This document shows, in pieces, positions 9,601 to 19,372 of a DNA stretch of 39,391 nt. The notes beneath the pieces were generated by a model. It was not told the DNA's origin. It worked only from the letters and a program-made list of their open reading frames with translations, and did no database searches. Within the stretch, counting starts at the first letter, position 1. Each line of letters opens with the position of its first letter. The position numbers were made by a program, and so were the translations under genes. Origin of the DNA: Acanthaster planci (lineage: Eukaryota > Echinodermata > Asteroidea > Valvatida > Acanthasteridae); the NCBI RefSeq assembly GCF_001949145.1, contig NW_019091402.1, positions 992,366 through 1,031,756 on the forward strand, written 5' to 3'.

Positions 9601-11990
9601 GGTTTTACACATCACGAGGATGACGGTGATCATCCAGAAGTCGCTTTCTGTCATCGGAGACCAGTCCAAAGCTCGGCCCATTTTCCGGCCCAAGGCTCTC
9701 AGAGTTGAGACGCATTTTCCCTCGTTGGAATCGCAAGACGGGCAGTCGTCTGGGAGACGTTCGTAATCAGGTCTGGTGCCATCAGGCACGCCCTCCTGTG
9801 ATGGGTTGCCAAGGAGGACGCCGGAGACGACGTAGTGGGCGCAAATGGAGCCTTGGAGCAGCATCGTTGCCCGCCACCCGTAAGTGTCAATGAATAGCTT
9901 GATCAGAGGCGGTGAGCAGACCAGACTAATGGATACCGCAGATTTTCCTATTCCTAGGGCCAACGCGAAGCCTCTGTTGTTGTTGTTGTTGAAATGCTGA
10001 CCGAGTGAAACCACCGTCAGAACTTGGGTAAGGCTGATACCTAGGGCTGAACATGCAAGACAAATGCATTTGTAGAGGAAAGTTTATCTCTTTTCAAAGC
10101 TTAAAACAGTCAGCAACTGAGGACGTAGGCCTACGTGTTCTAATGATAAGTTCAGACTGCAACCTCGTGCTGCTATCCGCCTTGAGCAGAAGCACCCCCT
10201 CATCGGTTGAAAAGAGTCGCATTGGTCGGGAGTGTTCGAATTTTTGGTAACAATACAATCGTGACGCGTGCACTTCCTGATCGTTCCTAAACTAGTGAAG
10301 TTCAGTCCCGACCAAAGGGGCCTCGGTTACTAAGAAAACAGCGCCCTCTCTTGGTCCAAGTCGAGGCCCATAGACAACCCAAGGACCTGTGCAAGTCGCC
10401 AGCATATGCAGCTCTCTACATTTCCCATTGACCCCGATGTTGTCTCCAGTCGTAGCCAATTCAATAAAATCACATCCAAAACAGCTTTAGTTGCATGCTT
10501 ATGCACAGCGAGCCAGTCCTGTATTCCAAATAGGTAATTGGTCATTCACGAAAAAAACATATAACGTCAAGAATTTTAAATTACATGTGTTGTGTATCAT
10601 AGCTCTTTAAGAGCAGTAAGAAAAGATTAAACACAAGCTTCCAAAACAACGGATGTTTCTACTTCTTGTTATTCTTTATATATGAATAGTATATTTACCA
10701 ACAAAGAAACTGATCGACAGCGCAACGTAGAGGAACTTCGATGCCAGAGAAGACACGACAAAGCCAGCGACAACCATGCAGCCGCCTGCGATAGTCCCAA
10801 GGCGATTACCAAACTTCTTACCTGTAAATGACGCTATAGGGCCTGTGTTGTGAAAAAAAACATGCCCGAAAATTGACACTTTGCCCCTTCTCTTCTACAA
10901 AATCCATAAGTACAACAATATTTTATATCTATCATCATGGAGAAGCTCATAATTAAATATAAATATGCTCGCCTTCAAAATCTTCGAAAACCCGTCCAGG
11001 AAGAAGAAGTTTAGGTGAAAATGACCCGTGACCTTTGACCTCATGTCAAGGTCACTAGATGTCAATAGAAAAATGGCATCCTCAATTTTGCTGTTCTGGG
11101 GACTCATATGAATGTATTTATAATAGTTGCCATAAATTAACATGAAATTTCCACGGGAGTGAATTGCCGCCGCCCCCCCCCCACTATAAAATAAGATCGG
11201 TGGAAGATTTCATAGAGCCCTGCGTTTACACAGGGGCCACTGGTAATAGGAGGCGCCCATTTACGAAAAACTTACTGCACATTCCAAAAAAAGAGCTACC
11301 CTTTAATCATAATTACATGTATTAATGTCAGTGCACATGAATACCAAGGGGTCAGCCAGTTGCAATCTTTAACATTCTCCATGAATTTGGAAGAGATTGC
11401 AGAAATCGTTATCATAGTCAAGGGCGTAAATCCCGGGGGATGGGGATATACACCCCACACACACTTTTTGCCCGAGGGGGAACCGGCTATTGAATCCCCA
11501 CTTCCGTGAGTGAAAAAGAAATTTATAGGGGATAAGAAAGATTTTCTAACTTTCCAAAATCCAAAATCATATTCATTAATACTCAAAAGGGAAGAAGAAT
11601 AAAGAAAAGCTATAAATTTGCCGCTCTGAAGTAAGATTTTGCAGGTGCCCACTTTTCAAATCCCCGCCCCCACCATTTCCCACAACACCCCAGCCCATAT
11701 CAGGCACAAATGTACACCACTGATCATAGTATTTTTTTTTCAAAATTAGCGAGCACGACTTCAGCCCTCGTTGCGTTTCTGTCCCAATGGAGCTTTGGTT
11801 TACCTGTCAAATCGGACACCGAGTCCACCAGAGCGAAGACGGTGCCGACGACCCACGTGTCGACACCAAAGTCGTCTCGCAGCGGAACCAGCAGCATCCC
11901 TAGCGCCTTGCCGGTCATGCTGACCAAGAAATACATCACAAAGACCGAGGTGGCCGCTGCAATGCTGCGAGAGAACCGTCTGGCCACCAT
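6559..11990 (-). CDS. Monocarboxylate-transporter-like protein (SLC16/MFS family), complete, 5 coding exons, 426 aa
   Basis: Exons (minus): 11990-11804, 10842-10699, 10040-9459, 7437-7183, 6671-6559 (stop TAG). They total 1281 nt; every junction is GT-AG and every intron phase 1. The protein has about 12 hydrophobic segments, six in each half, with a central loop at about 190-240. Family marks: GPIASFTGKKFGNRLG (TM2-3 loop), WRATMLLQG after TM5, and GFVYDHTGSYDFGF near the end, a strong MCT TM11-12 signature. Role (family): plasma-membrane transport of small monocarboxylates or related organic solutes. Odd points: the TM1 [DE]G[GS][WF][GA]W signature is absent, and the TM8 Asp and Arg of MCT1 align with Gly291 and Thr295, whereas Lys28 aligns with the TM1 Lys of MCT1. 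Substrate and proton coupling are therefore uncertain. The C-terminal tail is very short. The start at 11990 is the only in-frame ATG after a TGA; a likely acceptor lies at 12004. Confidence 0.88.
7183..7437 (-). CDS. Transporter exon 4 (residues 305-389): TM9-TM11
   Basis: 255 nt, acceptor CCGTGCAG|AGAAG and donor ATTCCCG|GTAAAG. It encodes EKLTTTAATVV.., two long hydrophobic helices and the conserved loop EYLGQDRLAQAMGW before TM11, where SLC16 proteins have a similar L-G-x-x-R-x-x-x-A-x-G. Confidence 0.88.
7823..7991. repeat. Short hairpin element (MITE-like), 169 bp, in transporter intron 3
   Basis: Inverted arms of about 45-50 bases (7823-7870 and 7944-7991) begin CCGGTGTGG and carry the repeated word GGTCTCAGC and a run of C. 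Arm mismatches are few, and about 75 unrelated bases lie between them. No convincing target duplication and no coding capacity. Confidence 0.7.
8642..9250. repeat. 31-bp minisatellite in transporter intron 3
   Basis: About 20 tandem units, each like CACCTGTAGACCTACATACT followed by CAGGTCTGTCA. Consecutive units start at 8821, 8852 and 8883, giving period 31. The core (about 8790-9150) is nearly uniform, whereas the outer units read CTATAGACC..ATATACAAGCCTC and are more diverged. Confidence 0.92.
9459..10040 (-). CDS. Transporter exon 3 (residues 111-304): TM4-TM8, central loop
   Basis: 582 nt, acceptor GCCCTAG|GTATC and donor TATACAG|GTTGGT. It encodes TM4, a run of five asparagines (128-132) from an (AAC)n tract, TM5-TM6, the central loop with cysteines at 210, 213 and 220, and TM7-TM8. 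The family's TM8 Asp/Arg pair is missing here (G291, T295). Confidence 0.9.
10184..10370. repeat. Dispersed hairpin repeat, copy A (transporter intron 2)
   Basis: Begins GAGCAGAAGC and ends near GCGCCCTCTCTTGGTC. It is clearly related to 15124-15315 in the same order: CATCGGTTGAA, GGGAGTGTTC, TTTTTGGTA.CAAT, ACCAAAGG, GCGCCCTCTCTTGGTC. An inner stem TTGGTCGGGA/TCCCGACCAA is present. Confidence 0.7.
10699..10842 (-). CDS. Transporter exon 2 (residues 63-110): TM2-TM4 start
   Basis: 144 nt, acceptor AACACAG|GCCC and donor TTTGTTG|GTAAAT. It holds the basic TM2-TM3 loop GKKFGNRLG and TM3. Its length is a multiple of three. Confidence 0.85.
10843..11803 (-). other. Transporter intron 1, with a nuclear-receptor half-site cluster
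   Basis: A 961-base intron without coding signal. It holds a polyC run near 11170-11182 and a cluster of TGACC(C/T) half-sites at 11022-11055, listed separately. Confidence 0.7.
11022..11055 (+). promoter_or_regulatory. Cluster of nuclear-receptor half-sites (DR1-like plus TCAAGGTCA)
   Basis: TGACCC, TGACCT and TGACCT follow each other with single-base spacing (11022-11041), giving two overlapping DR1 arrangements (RXR/HNF4/PPAR type). An opposite-facing TCAAGGTCA (11046-11054, ERR/SF-1/FTZ-F1 type) follows four bases later. It sits in intron 1 of the transporter, a common enhancer position. TGACCTTTGACCT-like words can also belong to dispersed repeats, so function is only a possibility. Confidence 0.35.
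11804..11990 (-). CDS. Transporter exon 1 (residues 1-62): TM1 and start of TM2
   Basis: ATG at 11990; donor GACAG|GTAAAC at 11804/11803. It encodes the amphipathic start MVARRFSRSI, TM1 (about 10-34, with K28), the loop VPLRDDFGVDTW and the beginning of TM2. An AACAG acceptor-like site 13 bases before the ATG suggests a separate 5'-UTR exon that I could not locate. Confidence 0.8.
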
Positions 11991-12439
11991 TATTGTGTCG
12001 TCGCTGTTACCAAAAGCAGTATCAGGCCTTCATTTCACTGTATCAATATTTTTGCTGTTGTGAATTTGCATCTTTCCTCGCTTGAGCTGATGCTAAAACC
12101 TGTCCTTAGCATGAATTATTTATAATTTTAAGTCCTTTAATCCTTCGAAATTTCACAGAAATAATACTTTAATCCTTTTCCATCCAGTTATGACCCCAGG
12201 CTAATTAAAATTCAGGAAGGCAGCGAAAAAACACAGGACCATGCCTTGTGTTTAAATGTATTCCTGTATTTTAAATGCACTTTGATCTGTCACCTTTTTT
12301 CCATTTTTCGCCATTTTTCCCCTGCAGACATCATCTTTTCTTTGAGTTTCCCTTCTTTACATTGCTTGGATATACAAGTATTAGTACTTCCTGTGCTCAG
12401 CGACGCCCTTTGACTGGATGTCCTCAGACTGTGGTATAG

Positions 12440-12520
12440 GAATTGGTTGGCCTTGGGAATCGTGATCTCCTTTGCAACAGGCACAAAGTAAATGAGCGCC
12501 GTTCTTGGATAAAAGCATAA
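12440..12520 (-). pseudogene. Possible relic of a second transporter exon (TM7 region)
   Basis: Minus-strand translation gives ALIYFVPVAKEITIP, close to AWIIYFVPAALRKGFTLE of transporter exon 3. At DNA level ATTTACTTTGTGCCTGTTGC (12493-12474) differs at three of twenty bases from the corresponding part of exon 3. A frame change is needed just upstream (AAGAACG), and similarity fades on both sides with no splice sites. Short, so chance is not excluded. Confidence 0.3.
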
Positions 12521-12839
12521 TTAGTGAGGAAGGCTTTATTACTCTCGATGACGATTTTTTTTACCGGATTTGCTGGAAATTACACGTACGCGCGCAAAAG
12601 GGTTTTTTAAGGGTAATTTATCTACCGTGGTCCTGCCGAGTAAATTACAGTAAAAGTGTGGCTAATTTTCCACAGCTCTCCATTTTTGTCAAAACCCTGG
12701 ACCGTTAAGGCCAATTAGCTGGAAATACGTGCCTCAGGAATTTAAAGACTTGCTGCACTTTTATGGAAAGCGTCTGTGTATGTGTACAAAATCCATCCTT
12801 TTCTTGATGACGTGCAGCTAACGCGACCGCATAGATCTA

Positions 12840-13080
12840 GGGCAATTTCATAGCGTTACTTAAGCGAAAAATTTGTCTAAGCGTGAAAAAACCTTGCTTG
12901 ACAAATCGGGTTACCAGCCAAAACTTCTTGTGATATATATTGTTTAGGGGTGGTATTTATCTGTCTTTTAGTTCGCATGACAATCACATAGAGTTTGAGC
13001 AAGTAACCTTTGTTTATTAAGTAAGGTGTTTTCGTAATTAAGCAAATTCTGTGCGTACACAGCTCTGTGAAATTGGACCC
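12840..13080. repeat. Palindrome-ended MITE, copy 1
   Basis: Left end GGGCAATTTCATAGCG, right end TCTGTGAAATTGGACCC, inverted. The interior (TTGCTTGACAAATC, ACTTCTTGTGAT, GTAACCTTTGTTTATTAA) matches 30828-31083 in the same orientation throughout. No coding capacity. Confidence 0.8.
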
Positions 13081-14093
13081 AGCTGGTTATGCCTCTGCTA
13101 GCTGTGAGTCAAACAATCTTAGTTTCAAGATCTGTGCTTGCAGACATGGAGAGCTAATCGTTGGACGAAATTCATCGGAAAAAAATCAAATTTTTAAAAC
13201 CAAACGTGGAATAAAATTCCTCTCAAATTTTATCTCAACATCTGTGGAAACAAGCAGTGATGGAAACTGCCTGCGCTTTATGACTTTAGGTCAAGAATCC
13301 ATAGCAATATTTGTTGCCATTTATGGATTTCTACCAGTCTTTCCAATTCGACCTCAATGGCGATTTTGTGACAAAGTAATGCAAGAGGAAGATTCAACGC
13401 TACGGAATGCAATTATCGTCATGGCGCGCCCCGTGAAAAATGAGCTCCCGTCAGCTAGATAGTCCCCGTGACTCGTGCTGCATTGTGAGGAGCTTTGAGA
13501 CGGCGTTCGGATGCAAGCACTGGTAATCAACGCTCACGCGACTGCTCTTGGCAGCATTCCTTCAAGACCTGTTGGTTTGCGCTAGGGCGGCTCGAGACAC
13601 TTTCCTACATCGTCGTGATGTGCTGAATAGCGATTACAACAATCCAAACCGTCCATCAACCACAGTGCCAAGCCGCTGAGAAAAACACGTCCGTATGATC
13701 TATCGCGATGGAAACTGGAATTTCGTTTCGTCTCCATCCCGAGAAATTAATCTCGTGATAGCAAGCACCCCGACGATCAGGAACTGCAAAAACGCGGCAT
13801 GTCTCTTCTCCGGAGGATAAACAAAGTTGGAAAATGCACCTCTTGTCGACGGATGAGATGTAAACACGCTATATCGCGGATGTTCGAGGGACGCACCCTC
13901 TAATCAGATGCCAGAAGCAGCGTTTTGGGCGGTAAATCTCCTTGGCAACGGTATCACTGACGATGTTGACGGGAGGATACACGGGGCTCTGTTTCTTAAT
14001 TGGAGGAGGATTGCAACATCCGACCACTGTTCATTTTGTTGGGCAACCCGTTAGACATTGTCTGAAGGAGAGCGGTAACCAAGTCGGTCCTAA
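13081..14093. other. Stretch with raised CpG and no recognised gene
   Basis: A 131-codon frame at 13067-13462 begins inside the MITE end and resembles nothing I know, so I leave it out. From about 13400 to 14000 CpG (CGCG, TCGCGA) is more frequent than around it. The stretch could hold an upstream exon or promoter of the minus-strand transporter or of the plus-strand frame that follows, but no TATA box or strong splice pair stands out. Confidence 0.35.
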
Positions 14094-14138
14094 TCATACA
14101 GTAAGGAGGTCTTCCAAAATGACAGTCTTCAGCAACAT

Positions 14139-14711
14139 ATGGATCGATCTGCGGATATTAGTGTCCCTGGCTATATGAAGACACAATCCCAAGCAAATTT
14201 TCCAGAAAAGACAAAGAGTGGAAACTCCCCAGAGACTAACCAAAGAGGAGCAACTGGGGTATTTTTGTCGGCCAACGAAAGTGCCGGGACAGGCCAAACG
14301 GAGTCTAAGGACTCGCCACGCGATGTCTCAACTCTGACGGCCCGCCCCGGGGAAAAGGGAACCGATTTGAGAGCGGCATCTGTTGAGCCGGCTGAGAAGA
14401 ATTCGGGAGAGGAAATTATCCCGGAACAAGGAAATAAGCATGATGCTGGAAGTAAGTCTCAGAAGGCGAAAACGAAGAAGGATTCCAGATGGAGCACGAG
14501 TAGAAAGAATGGGAAATCCCAACTGAACCGAAAGGGATCCGAGAAGTCGAAATTCAGTGCAAGCGACTTCATCCAGCCTAAAACAGCAAAGGTACGGAAA
14601 CATCATTTCAGCGTTATTTCACAGACCCCAATTCAGCTTAATTCTCCAAAAATAATTATTATCAACGATATCGAGTCTATAGCGCCCTCCATTGATTTCA
14701 GAGAAACCTAG
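14139..14711 (+). CDS. Orphan open reading frame, 190 codons, Ser/Lys/Glu-rich and probably disordered
   Basis: Not recognised. The frame is open from 14094 (after TAA) to TAG at 14711; the first ATG is at 14139. The product is rich in S, K, E, T and N with almost no hydrophobic core: residues 1-100 acidic/neutral, 104-141 strongly basic (KAKTKKDSR, then SRKNGKSQLNRKG, nuclear-localisation-like), and a hydrophobic tail KIIIINDIESIAPSIDF (171-187). No signal peptide or domain. It could be a single-exon gene, a last exon, or a chance frame. Its length is unusual for chance in this AT-rich sequence, and the minus-strand frame beneath it is less protein-like. It lies between the divergent transporter and the TRPN-like gene. 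Confidence 0.35.
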   Translation: MDRSADISVPGYMKTQSQANFPEKTKSGNSPETNQRGATGVFLSANESAGTGQTESKDSPRDVSTLTARPGEKGTDLRAASVEPAEKNSGEEIIPEQGNKHDAGSKSQKAKTKKDSRWSTSRKNGKSQLNRKGSEKSKFSASDFIQPKTAKVRKHHFSVISQTPIQLNSPKIIIINDIESIAPSIDFRET

Positions 14712-15123
14712 CCAGTCAAGAAAGGACAAACATTCAAACTTGTTTTTCCCAATTACCCTTGAAACTGGATGGCACTCACCCGGAGTGGGTGATGATGTTG
14801 TTGGCCCTACTTGACCTTACACAACTGCCGAGTACTAATCCCCGTCATCTGATTGGAGGATATGATTGATCACGTGTCACTGAGTTCAGTTCACTCTTTT
14901 TCACGTCCATTGCACGATGCTGGCATGCAGCGAAGGAGAAATTCCACTCCACTGGTAGAAAGATGTTCTATCGCTCGAACACAAGAGGATGAGTAACTAA
15001 TCTTGTATCTTTCACTGTGATCACTGGTATTTTATTAACACGTTAACACGTTAAAGAACAACATTTAGGTAAAGGGTGAAGCATAGATTTGCCTTTGTAC
15101 CCTAATCTATTGACAGACATACT
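14712..15123. other. Intergenic, nothing recognised
   Basis: No frame or repeat of note except a short tandem TTAACACG pair near 15035-15052. Confidence 0.4.
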
Positions 15124-15315
15124 TTAGCAGAAGCCCCCCCCCCATCGGTTGAATTAGAGCTGTGCTGGTGGGGGAGTGTTCATTTTTTTTGGTAGCAATG
15201 CAACCGCAATGCTTGCATGTCACTGTAGTTCGTAAACCAGCGATGAGCAGTTCCCACCAAAGGAGCCCACGTTGTTGCGAAAATTGCGCCCTCTCTTGGT
15301 CTAGTCGGTGCCCTT
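15124..15315. repeat. Dispersed hairpin repeat, copy B
   Basis: Same orientation and order of blocks as copy A at 10184-10370, with a polyC expansion (15135-15143) after AGCAGAAG. Its inner stem differs in sequence from copy A but still pairs (TGGTGGGG with TTCCCACCA). Confidence 0.7.
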
Positions 15316-18300
15316 GGGTGATGATGGCTAAGGATTCATTCAGCTAATGCGGGGATTTATTCAGGCGTTGCTTAATAAACTAATGGGTCGAATGACTGTT
15401 CCATGTTTATGCATACTGGAAATCGGTAATTCCAGGGATAGATGGACTACTCCGGTCCAGTCACCTTCCACCTCATGAAATGAAATATTTCTCACCACCT
15501 CATGAAATAATTACCTCCCTTGTTCCAAAAGACTTTTATTTTACCGTGTATCACACTATCGTGTTCGAGAAAATTGCGAGGACATGATGTAATTTATTTA
15601 TCTAAATTTATTATTAAATCATTAATTTATACAAAGTATAGAAATTTTCAAGTATACATCCAAAATCTCATCGCAGCACGCAATCGCCAGGAATCCTGTC
15701 AAGATTTTTCTTTCAAGACATTTTCTGTCTTTCAAGGCATAACTTCATTTCTCTCGCCAAAAACCCTTCGACTCCTTCAGAGTGCACTGTCATAAAACTG
15801 GGGTCACTCTCGTACTGCCGAGGTATAATAACTCCTCTCTGCCCGACATTTATCTCTCTAGTCTCAATTTCCTGAGCAAGCTAACATCGTGAAATTCCCA
15901 TCACGTGGAGGGCCATCCATCACCAGTGTGAAGACAAATTCATTGTCCCACTCTACGCCCATGCACACCGTGAAGTTAAGTAAAATCCTTTCGCGAGAGC
16001 GTACGTGTAAATCCACAGATTCGGAGGGATAAAATAACCGTCCCGATTGAATTAGGTTTCGGTGGTAAGTGGGAATTTTGTTACTAGCCGGAGTCAGGTG
16101 ATAAATCGGATGACAGTCCTCCTTATTAAATCACCGTTAATGGATGGGGAAATTATGTGACCACTTTTCTCCCTTTTTTTCCTGTACAATTCGCCGTACG
16201 GCCTTGTACTGTGGCCACTTGAGGTGAGAATGGCAATATAGTAGTGGCGCGACAGAAATACTTTCTGCATGTTTAAACTTGTCATGACTGATTTTTGTGC
16301 AAATAGATCAAAGTTCCATATCATACATTTTAACGTAAACCATTAAGAAAAATTTTATCCGACTACAACTAAAGTGCGTGATGCATCAACAAAACAGACC
16401 AAGTTTTTGTGTGCAGTTGCTAAGGCAACACTTTTCCAAAACAATTTGAACTGAGATGATGATTTTGACACACAGAAATTTAAAAGAAAGCTGGGGGAAC
16501 CTAAAGTTGATCCCAGTTGTTTTAATATCATCCCCGAACTATATTCAAACCCCGCCCTTTCTTGGGCTTCAATAGTCAGGCACCAATTTGTGGACTGAAC
16601 CATTCCCACTGTGCAATGAATCATACTTGACAACAGCGAATTGGACAGCTTTCTCCAGGCAGCCCAACCAATCACAAACGACCTTGAACAGAGTCGCGGC
16701 ACACACCTACTAGTCTCCAGCTCATTCGTCGGTACCATTTCAGGCAATTAGCACTGTCCTGTTGCTCTCACCTCTCATCAACGATGGGCTATAATTGCAA
16801 ATGACCTTGTTCAGCCCTCTTGAGATAGGGAGGGTGAAAGAGGCTCAAGGATAAACTGAATATCGACACTTTTTCACAATGACGTCAAAGATGCGCGTTG
16901 ACACACAGAGAATGTTTCACACTGACCTGGACCAGATCTTAATCAGTGATCCCAACGCTGGGTCGTTCCATGAGTTTAGATTCATGTGAAGCAAACCAGC
17001 CTTGGCACCTATCGGGAGCAAGTACGTACAAAGTCGCACCCACGCTCCGGATTTCCCCGATTTTGGATATTAAAAGCGGTTTCTGCAATTGAATTAGGCC
17101 TACGAAGGCTCAGGTTGGAGAATTTGCCAATTACACTGGGTTATTCTAAAACAAAATACTGGGAGATTGACACAAACTTCGGTCCGGTTGGACAGCCATT
17201 CCCGGGATGGTCTGTCCAGCAGCCGGCTGGACGGTTTGTGCGTGTGTGGCTGCCGGGGGGGGGTAGAATCTCCATTGACACCTGCCACGAGACTGACAAA
17301 AGCTTTGCGGTTGTGTTTTTACGATGCGTGAAACGAAGATGCCGTTTCAACACATAAGTTGAGTAATGAGTTGAAAGCTCGGTCAAAGTGCCTCAGGTTT
17401 CCTTGCAATATCAAATCATTCATTTGGAGAATGAACCCGAGACGGTTTAGCTTTGCGACAGCTTGACTCCCAGGTGTTTAGCGTCCAAAATGATGGCACT
17501 GTACAAAACAGAGATTAGCGTTCCACAAGAAATCTTTCTTTCACCAGTACGTTTAAATAGCGCCACCAATTAGTTTAAATCTCGTCGACCATGTGCGCAT
17601 GTAAGAACAGTTTTTCCCATTAAAATCTAATAGTTTATTCCAAAACTGTAATTAGCAGGCACAGAAAAAAATTACCATACAAGGGCGAAGGAGGAAGATA
17701 CAATGTATCAAAAACACTTGATAATATCTTACATAATATCGTTCAATTCACGTTATACTATCATTGTCGCAACAGCAATGCAATGTCATCAACTCCATAT
17801 GCGTCTTCACGCAATGCCAAGTGTATGGGTATGCCATCTCTCAGGTTACAGAAAGCTGAACAAATTTACATTCCTTGGTTCTGCGGAAAGAGGTCCGTGC
17901 ATTTAAGCACTTTCGGCTTTCAGTTTTAATTATTTTTTAAGCTGGCCGATTTTCATCACGTTGTGTAAAATCTCTTTATCTATGCACAGATATATATCAG
18001 TCATGTCAGACCTATTCAATTAACTTTCCACTCGCCCGTGTGTATTTAGGACTTAGATTGGATCGTTGGATTGGTTTTTAAGAAATGAATAATTTTATGC
18101 CATCAATTTTATCGTGCTCATCATGTTGTAACTTGCATATAGTGGATCTGTAATAGACACTTTATACTTCCATTTGCTTCCTTGCATGGAAGCAGCTGAC
18201 TCTTTCAGTGATCAGATAAACTTCGACAAAATAAGAATTTCAAAACAACTGTTGTATTCCAAAATTGCTTAATTGTATTTTATTAAATTCCTGGAAACTC

Positions 18301-18700
18301 ATCGGTAAAATAAACTATTTACGCATGGCGTGTCAGAGTTGGTGCAGTGAAAAACCAAACAGAAATCAAAGCTTAAAGAAAATCCTGACTGTCACAAATG
18401 ATGTAGAATTGTTCCTTAAATGACCATTAAACGATCAAGTGATTGAACTAATTAGTTTTGACTCATCGAAAGAAAAACTTTTGTAGTAAAACAGCTCATG
18501 GAGGAAGGAAAAGAGATGTCGACTTTTGTTGCTCCCTCAAAAGTGAACGAATTATCGTAATTAACCGTGATTCAAATGAGTATATATTATTACGTGCAGT
18601 ATACACCAGGAACTGCAGTTGAACCAGTCTTGAACCGAAAGCCTAGTGAGCCGAATATTATGCTTTAGCAATCGAACCAACCTCCACCTGTTCTATCGCC
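15316..18700. other. Long intergenic stretch without supported gene
   Basis: Several frames of 60-130 codons occur (for example 16355-16747 minus and 16986-17357 plus). None shows a domain, consistent composition or splice-bounded structure. CACCTCATGAAAT occurs twice near 15470-15510. No RNA gene seen. Confidence 0.4.
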
Positions 18701-18777
18701 AGAGGCACCACGCATGCACTGGGTACGGGGGGTCATTCACGGCCGATCGGCCTCAGGCGGCCACGTCCCATAGTATT

Positions 18778-18881
18778 GGCTACGGCTGGATACAATACGT
18801 GCATCAGTAGGAAATCCATCCCAAGCCGCCAGCTTGCAACTTCGAATTCCGTAGGCGAGTCCGTTATCTGAAGCCGTAGCC
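18778..18881. repeat. Inverted GGCTACGGCT arms in a CpG-rich patch upstream of the TRPN-like gene
   Basis: GGCTACGGCT (18778-18787) and its exact reverse complement AGCCGTAGCC (18872-18881) flank about 84 bases. The patch 18720-18960 is richer in CG and C/G than the AT-rich DNA on both sides. It may be a hairpin repeat or part of a promoter. Confidence 0.35.
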
Positions 18882-19372
18882 GAATAATCCGGCCAAACCG
18901 CAGATCTCGACATTGCATTCATTCCTATGGACCACACGCGGTCTGTAATGTACACACATTACTTGTGTGCACACACGGGATAGCAGACGTCTGCTTCGCA
19001 ACTCGTTTGGTCTGCGAAAAGGGATCAAATTTCTACCTCGAATTTCTCTGTTTCTGAACCGCCATGGGAAATCGCTGATACCCGGAACTGTAACCTGGAA
19101 ACCATGTCTTGAAGAAATTGTGCTTTTTCCTTCGACATTCCGAGGACTGACCCAAATATGGATTGATAGTTACGCCACGTTGTGACTTGGAAACTTTTTT
19201 TGAGTTCGTATTACTTCGTAAGTTTACTAAGTAATCTGCGTTCAGTCGGTGTTTACAACGGAAGTTTGATTAGAAATGAACTTGGAAACCGCGCCATTTT
19301 GTGAGTTTTCTCAATTAAATTGGTTTAATAATATCGTGTGTTTGAAATACTGAGGTCCTCTTTTTCTTCTAG

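Noticed and set aside
13067-13462. Plus-strand 131-codon frame
   Set aside because: It starts inside the terminal repeat of a MITE and has no family resemblance or splice-bounded structure.
16355-16747. Minus-strand 130-codon frame
   Set aside because: Mixed hydrophobic/Cys-Trp composition without a domain, AT-rich context and no splice or promoter support; most likely chance.
16986-17357. Plus-strand 123-codon frame
   Set aside because: The proline/glycine stretch looked domain-like but matches nothing I know, and the frame is not bounded by good splice sites.
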